Below are positions 62,376 to 64,000 of a DNA stretch of 64,000 bases, one piece after another. The stretch is from Micromonospora sp. H61. Its GTDB lineage: Bacteria > Actinomycetota > Actinomycetes > Mycobacteriales > Micromonosporaceae. A program made the translations under genes and the position numbers. The stretch's first letter is position 1; every line of letters starts with the position of its first letter. The notes below the pieces were generated by a model. It was not told where the DNA came from and did no database searches. It saw only the letters and a program-made list of their open reading frames with translations. The stretch spans positions 1 to 64,000 of the forward strand of contig NZ_JAGPXY010000011.1 of the NCBI RefSeq assembly GCF_018070325.1. The letters run 5' to 3'.

Positions 62376-64000
62376 GTGGCCGGTACGACCGACCTTGCCG
62401 CAGTGTGGTTAGCGGCGACCGACGAGCTCGCCGACGAGATCATCTCCGCCCAGCAGCGTGCCTATCTCCGACTGACCCGGCTGCGAGCGATCGTCGAGGA
62501 CACCGCACTGCTCTCCGTTCCGGACGCGTTCACCCGTGACGTGATCGAGTCACGACTGCGCCCGGCGATCACCGAGGCGCTCACCCGCCGGCTGGGCCGA
62601 CCGATTCAGGTCGCGGTCACCGTTCGGGTGGCCGAGGACGCCAGCGGCCGACCGGCCGGCACCGTCTACCGCAGCGCCCCGGAGACCGGGCAGCTCGACA
62701 TCGACGGCCCCGGTATGGCGCCGTTCGACGACGACCAGGGCGGTCGACCGTCTGCCGACGCGATGATCCCTGAGCAGTCGCCCGAGCCGGGTCCGCCGCC
62801 AGCGCCGGCGGGTCCGCCGCCAGCGCCGCCCGTGGAGGGGCATCGCGCGGGGTTGATTCCGGCCAGCAGGGACGGGCAGGAGGCCTTGTTCAGCGCTGCC
62901 TTCGCGGAGCCCCTGCGTCCCTCCCGACCGGGTCCGGACCGGCGTGGCTACGACGAGCAGGCTGCCCGCCTGGACCCGTCCGGCCCCGACACCCGGCCCT
63001 ACGAGCCCCGCTACCGGGACGACTCGGCGTCGCCACGCGACCAGCACGTGATCCGTTCGCTGCCTCGGGACAGCGGTACGGACAGCGGCCCGGGTCGCAG
63101 CGCGGTGGACCATCGGGCCGGTGGCCGCGACGACCGTCGGTTGCCAGGTGCCGACACCGGCGGAAACCGGCTCAACCCGAAGTACATGTTTGAGACGTTC
63201 GTCATCGGCTCGTCCAACCGCTTCGCCCACGCGGCGAGTGTGGCGGTGGCGGAGTCGCCGGCCAAGGCGTACAACCCGCTGTTCATCTATGGGCACTCCG
63301 GGTTGGGCAAGACGCACCTGTTGCACGCCATCGGGCACTACGCCACGACACTCGGCAACGCCCGCTCGGTCCGGTACGTCTCGACCGAGGAATTCACGAA
63401 CGACTTCATCAACTCGCTCCGGGACGACAAGACCAGCGCGTTCCAGCGGCGCTACCGCGACGTCGACATCCTGTTGATCGACGACATCCAGTTCCTGGAG
63501 AACCGCGAGCGCACCCAGGAGGAGTTCTTCCACACCTTCAACACGCTGCACAACGCCAACAAGCAGATCGTGATCACGTCCGACCGGTCGCCGCGTCAGC
63601 TCGCGACCCTCGAGGACCGGATGCGAACCCGGTTCGAGTGGGGGCTGCTGGCCGACATCCAGCCGCCGGATCTGGAGACCCGGATCGCGATCCTGCAGAA
63701 GAAGGCGGCGCAGGAGCGGATGTACGCCCCGCCGGACGTGTTGGAGTTCATCGCCTCCCGGGTGTCGAACTCGATCCGGGAGCTGGAGGGCGCGCTGATC
63801 CGGGTGACCGCGTTCGCCAGCCTGACCCGGTCGACCGTCGAGCTGTCGCTGGCCGAGGAGGTGCTTCGGGACTTCATGCCCGACGGCGCCGGTCCGGAGA
63901 TCAACGCTGACCAGATCATGGCCTCGACCGCTGACTACTTCGGGGTGAGCCTGGAGGACCTGCGTGGCCAGTCCAGGTCCCGGGTGCTGGTCAACGCCCG
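62376..64000 (+). CDS. dnaA: Chromosomal replication initiator DnaA (3' partial)
   Basis: 541 codons are visible from GTG 62376, preceded by GAGGGGGTGG; the gene runs off the window. Domain I ([31 protein letters not shown]) is followed by a Pro/Gly-rich domain II linker with a [14 protein letters not shown] repeat. Domain III has [20 protein letters not shown], Walker [16 protein letters not shown] near 308-322, Walker [10 protein letters not shown] and [15 protein letters not shown]. Domain IV begins near the window end. It initiates replication. Codon 12 is TTA (62409-62411), a rare codon inside conserved domain I. Confidence 0.97.
   Translation, partial: MAGTTDLAAVWLAATDELADEIISAQQRAYLRLTRLRAIVEDTALLSVPDAFTRDVIESRLRPAITEALTRRLGRPIQVAVTVRVAEDASGRPAGTVYRSAPETGQLDIDGPGMAPFDDDQGGRPSADAMIPEQSPEPGPPPAPAGPPPAPPVEGHRAGLIPASRDGQEALFSAAFAEPLRPSRPGPDRRGYDEQAARLDPSGPDTRPYEPRYRDDSASPRDQHVIRSLPRDSGTDSGPGRSAVDHRAGGRDDRRLPGADTGGNRLNPKYMFETFVIGSSNRFAHAASVAVAESPAKAYNPLFIYGHSGLGKTHLLHAIGHYATTLGNARSVRYVSTEEFTNDFINSLRDDKTSAFQRRYRDVDILLIDDIQFLENRERTQEEFFHTFNTLHNANKQIVITSDRSPRQLATLEDRMRTRFEWGLLADIQPPDLETRIAILQKKAAQERMYAPPDVLEFIASRVSNSIRELEGALIRVTAFASLTRSTVELSLAEEVLRDFMPDGAGPEINADQIMASTADYFGVSLEDLRGQSRSRVLVNA

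Overview
The window is high-GC actinobacterial chromosome. Starts are often GTG or TTG, and the gene content and order match the dnaA-proximal region of Micromonosporaceae-type actinomycetes (Micromonospora or a near relative; inferred from gene order and protein character, no database search was possible). The right edge is rpmH-dnaA, so the window ends just short of the expected dnaA-dnaN replication origin. No rRNA, tRNA, CRISPR array, insertion sequence or prophage was recognised.

Layout. 1-2753: two tandem membrane-anchored paralogues with a four-cysteine extracellular domain, then an AAA ATPase behind two copies of one palindrome. 2778-5687: GNAT enzyme, DoxX-like protein, GT87-type membrane glycosyltransferase. 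5692-8409: molybdenum cofactor operon moaC-moaB/mog-moeA-moaE (minus strand). 8671-11775: a large AfsR-type SARP regulator (SARP-NB-ARC-TPR). After a 0.7-kb AT-enriched gap comes a membrane GGDEF-EAL protein and a run of small plus-strand genes (membrane glycosyltransferase-like protein, phosphoribosyltransferase, zinc ribbon protein, DinB/mycothiol-dependent-type protein). 18334-24167: dnaB, a charged membrane protein, and the rpsF-ssb-rpsR-rplI operon. 24168-34282: endonuclease IV plus a polytopic membrane protein, a GT87 protein, the class A penicillin-binding protein, a DUF5318 protein, then a PadR regulator overlapping inositol-phosphate synthase. This block follows the Rv0046c-Rv0056 order of M. 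tuberculosis. 34391-39270: ogt, NfeD-flotillin pair, secreted subtilase with fascin-like repeats.

39535-64000 is the classical origin-left block: CCA tRNA nucleotidyltransferase, murJ, pseudokinase, sigM, anti-sigma factor, trxB, trxA, cwlM, GNAT, (aminotransferase, Ddl-like ligase, HIT-like protein), a 1.4-kb parS-bearing non-coding region, parB, parA, rsmG, jag, yidC, yidD, rnpA, rpmH, then divergent dnaA. The genes work together in chromosome replication and segregation (dnaA, dnaB, ssb, parAB/parS), peptidoglycan precursor flipping and polymerisation (murJ, pseudokinase, cwlM, ponA), redox control (trxAB, sigM) and membrane protein insertion (yidC/yidD/jag).

The most noteworthy observations are a TTA leucine codon at codon 12 of the essential dnaA gene; two identical TCTAGC-N6-GCTAGA palindromes before a probably leaderless ATPase gene; a cysteine-free S18 in the housekeeping rpsF operon; murJ and its pseudokinase as separate genes; a perfect 25-bp dyad in front of a PadR gene that overlaps ino1; a GGAAT-N19-GTT redox-sigma-type promoter before trxBA; and a non-coding region upstream of parB that combines three perfect parS sites, DnaA-box-like sites and two short tandem repeats. 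None of these amounts to a demonstrated new system; they are stated as testable leads.
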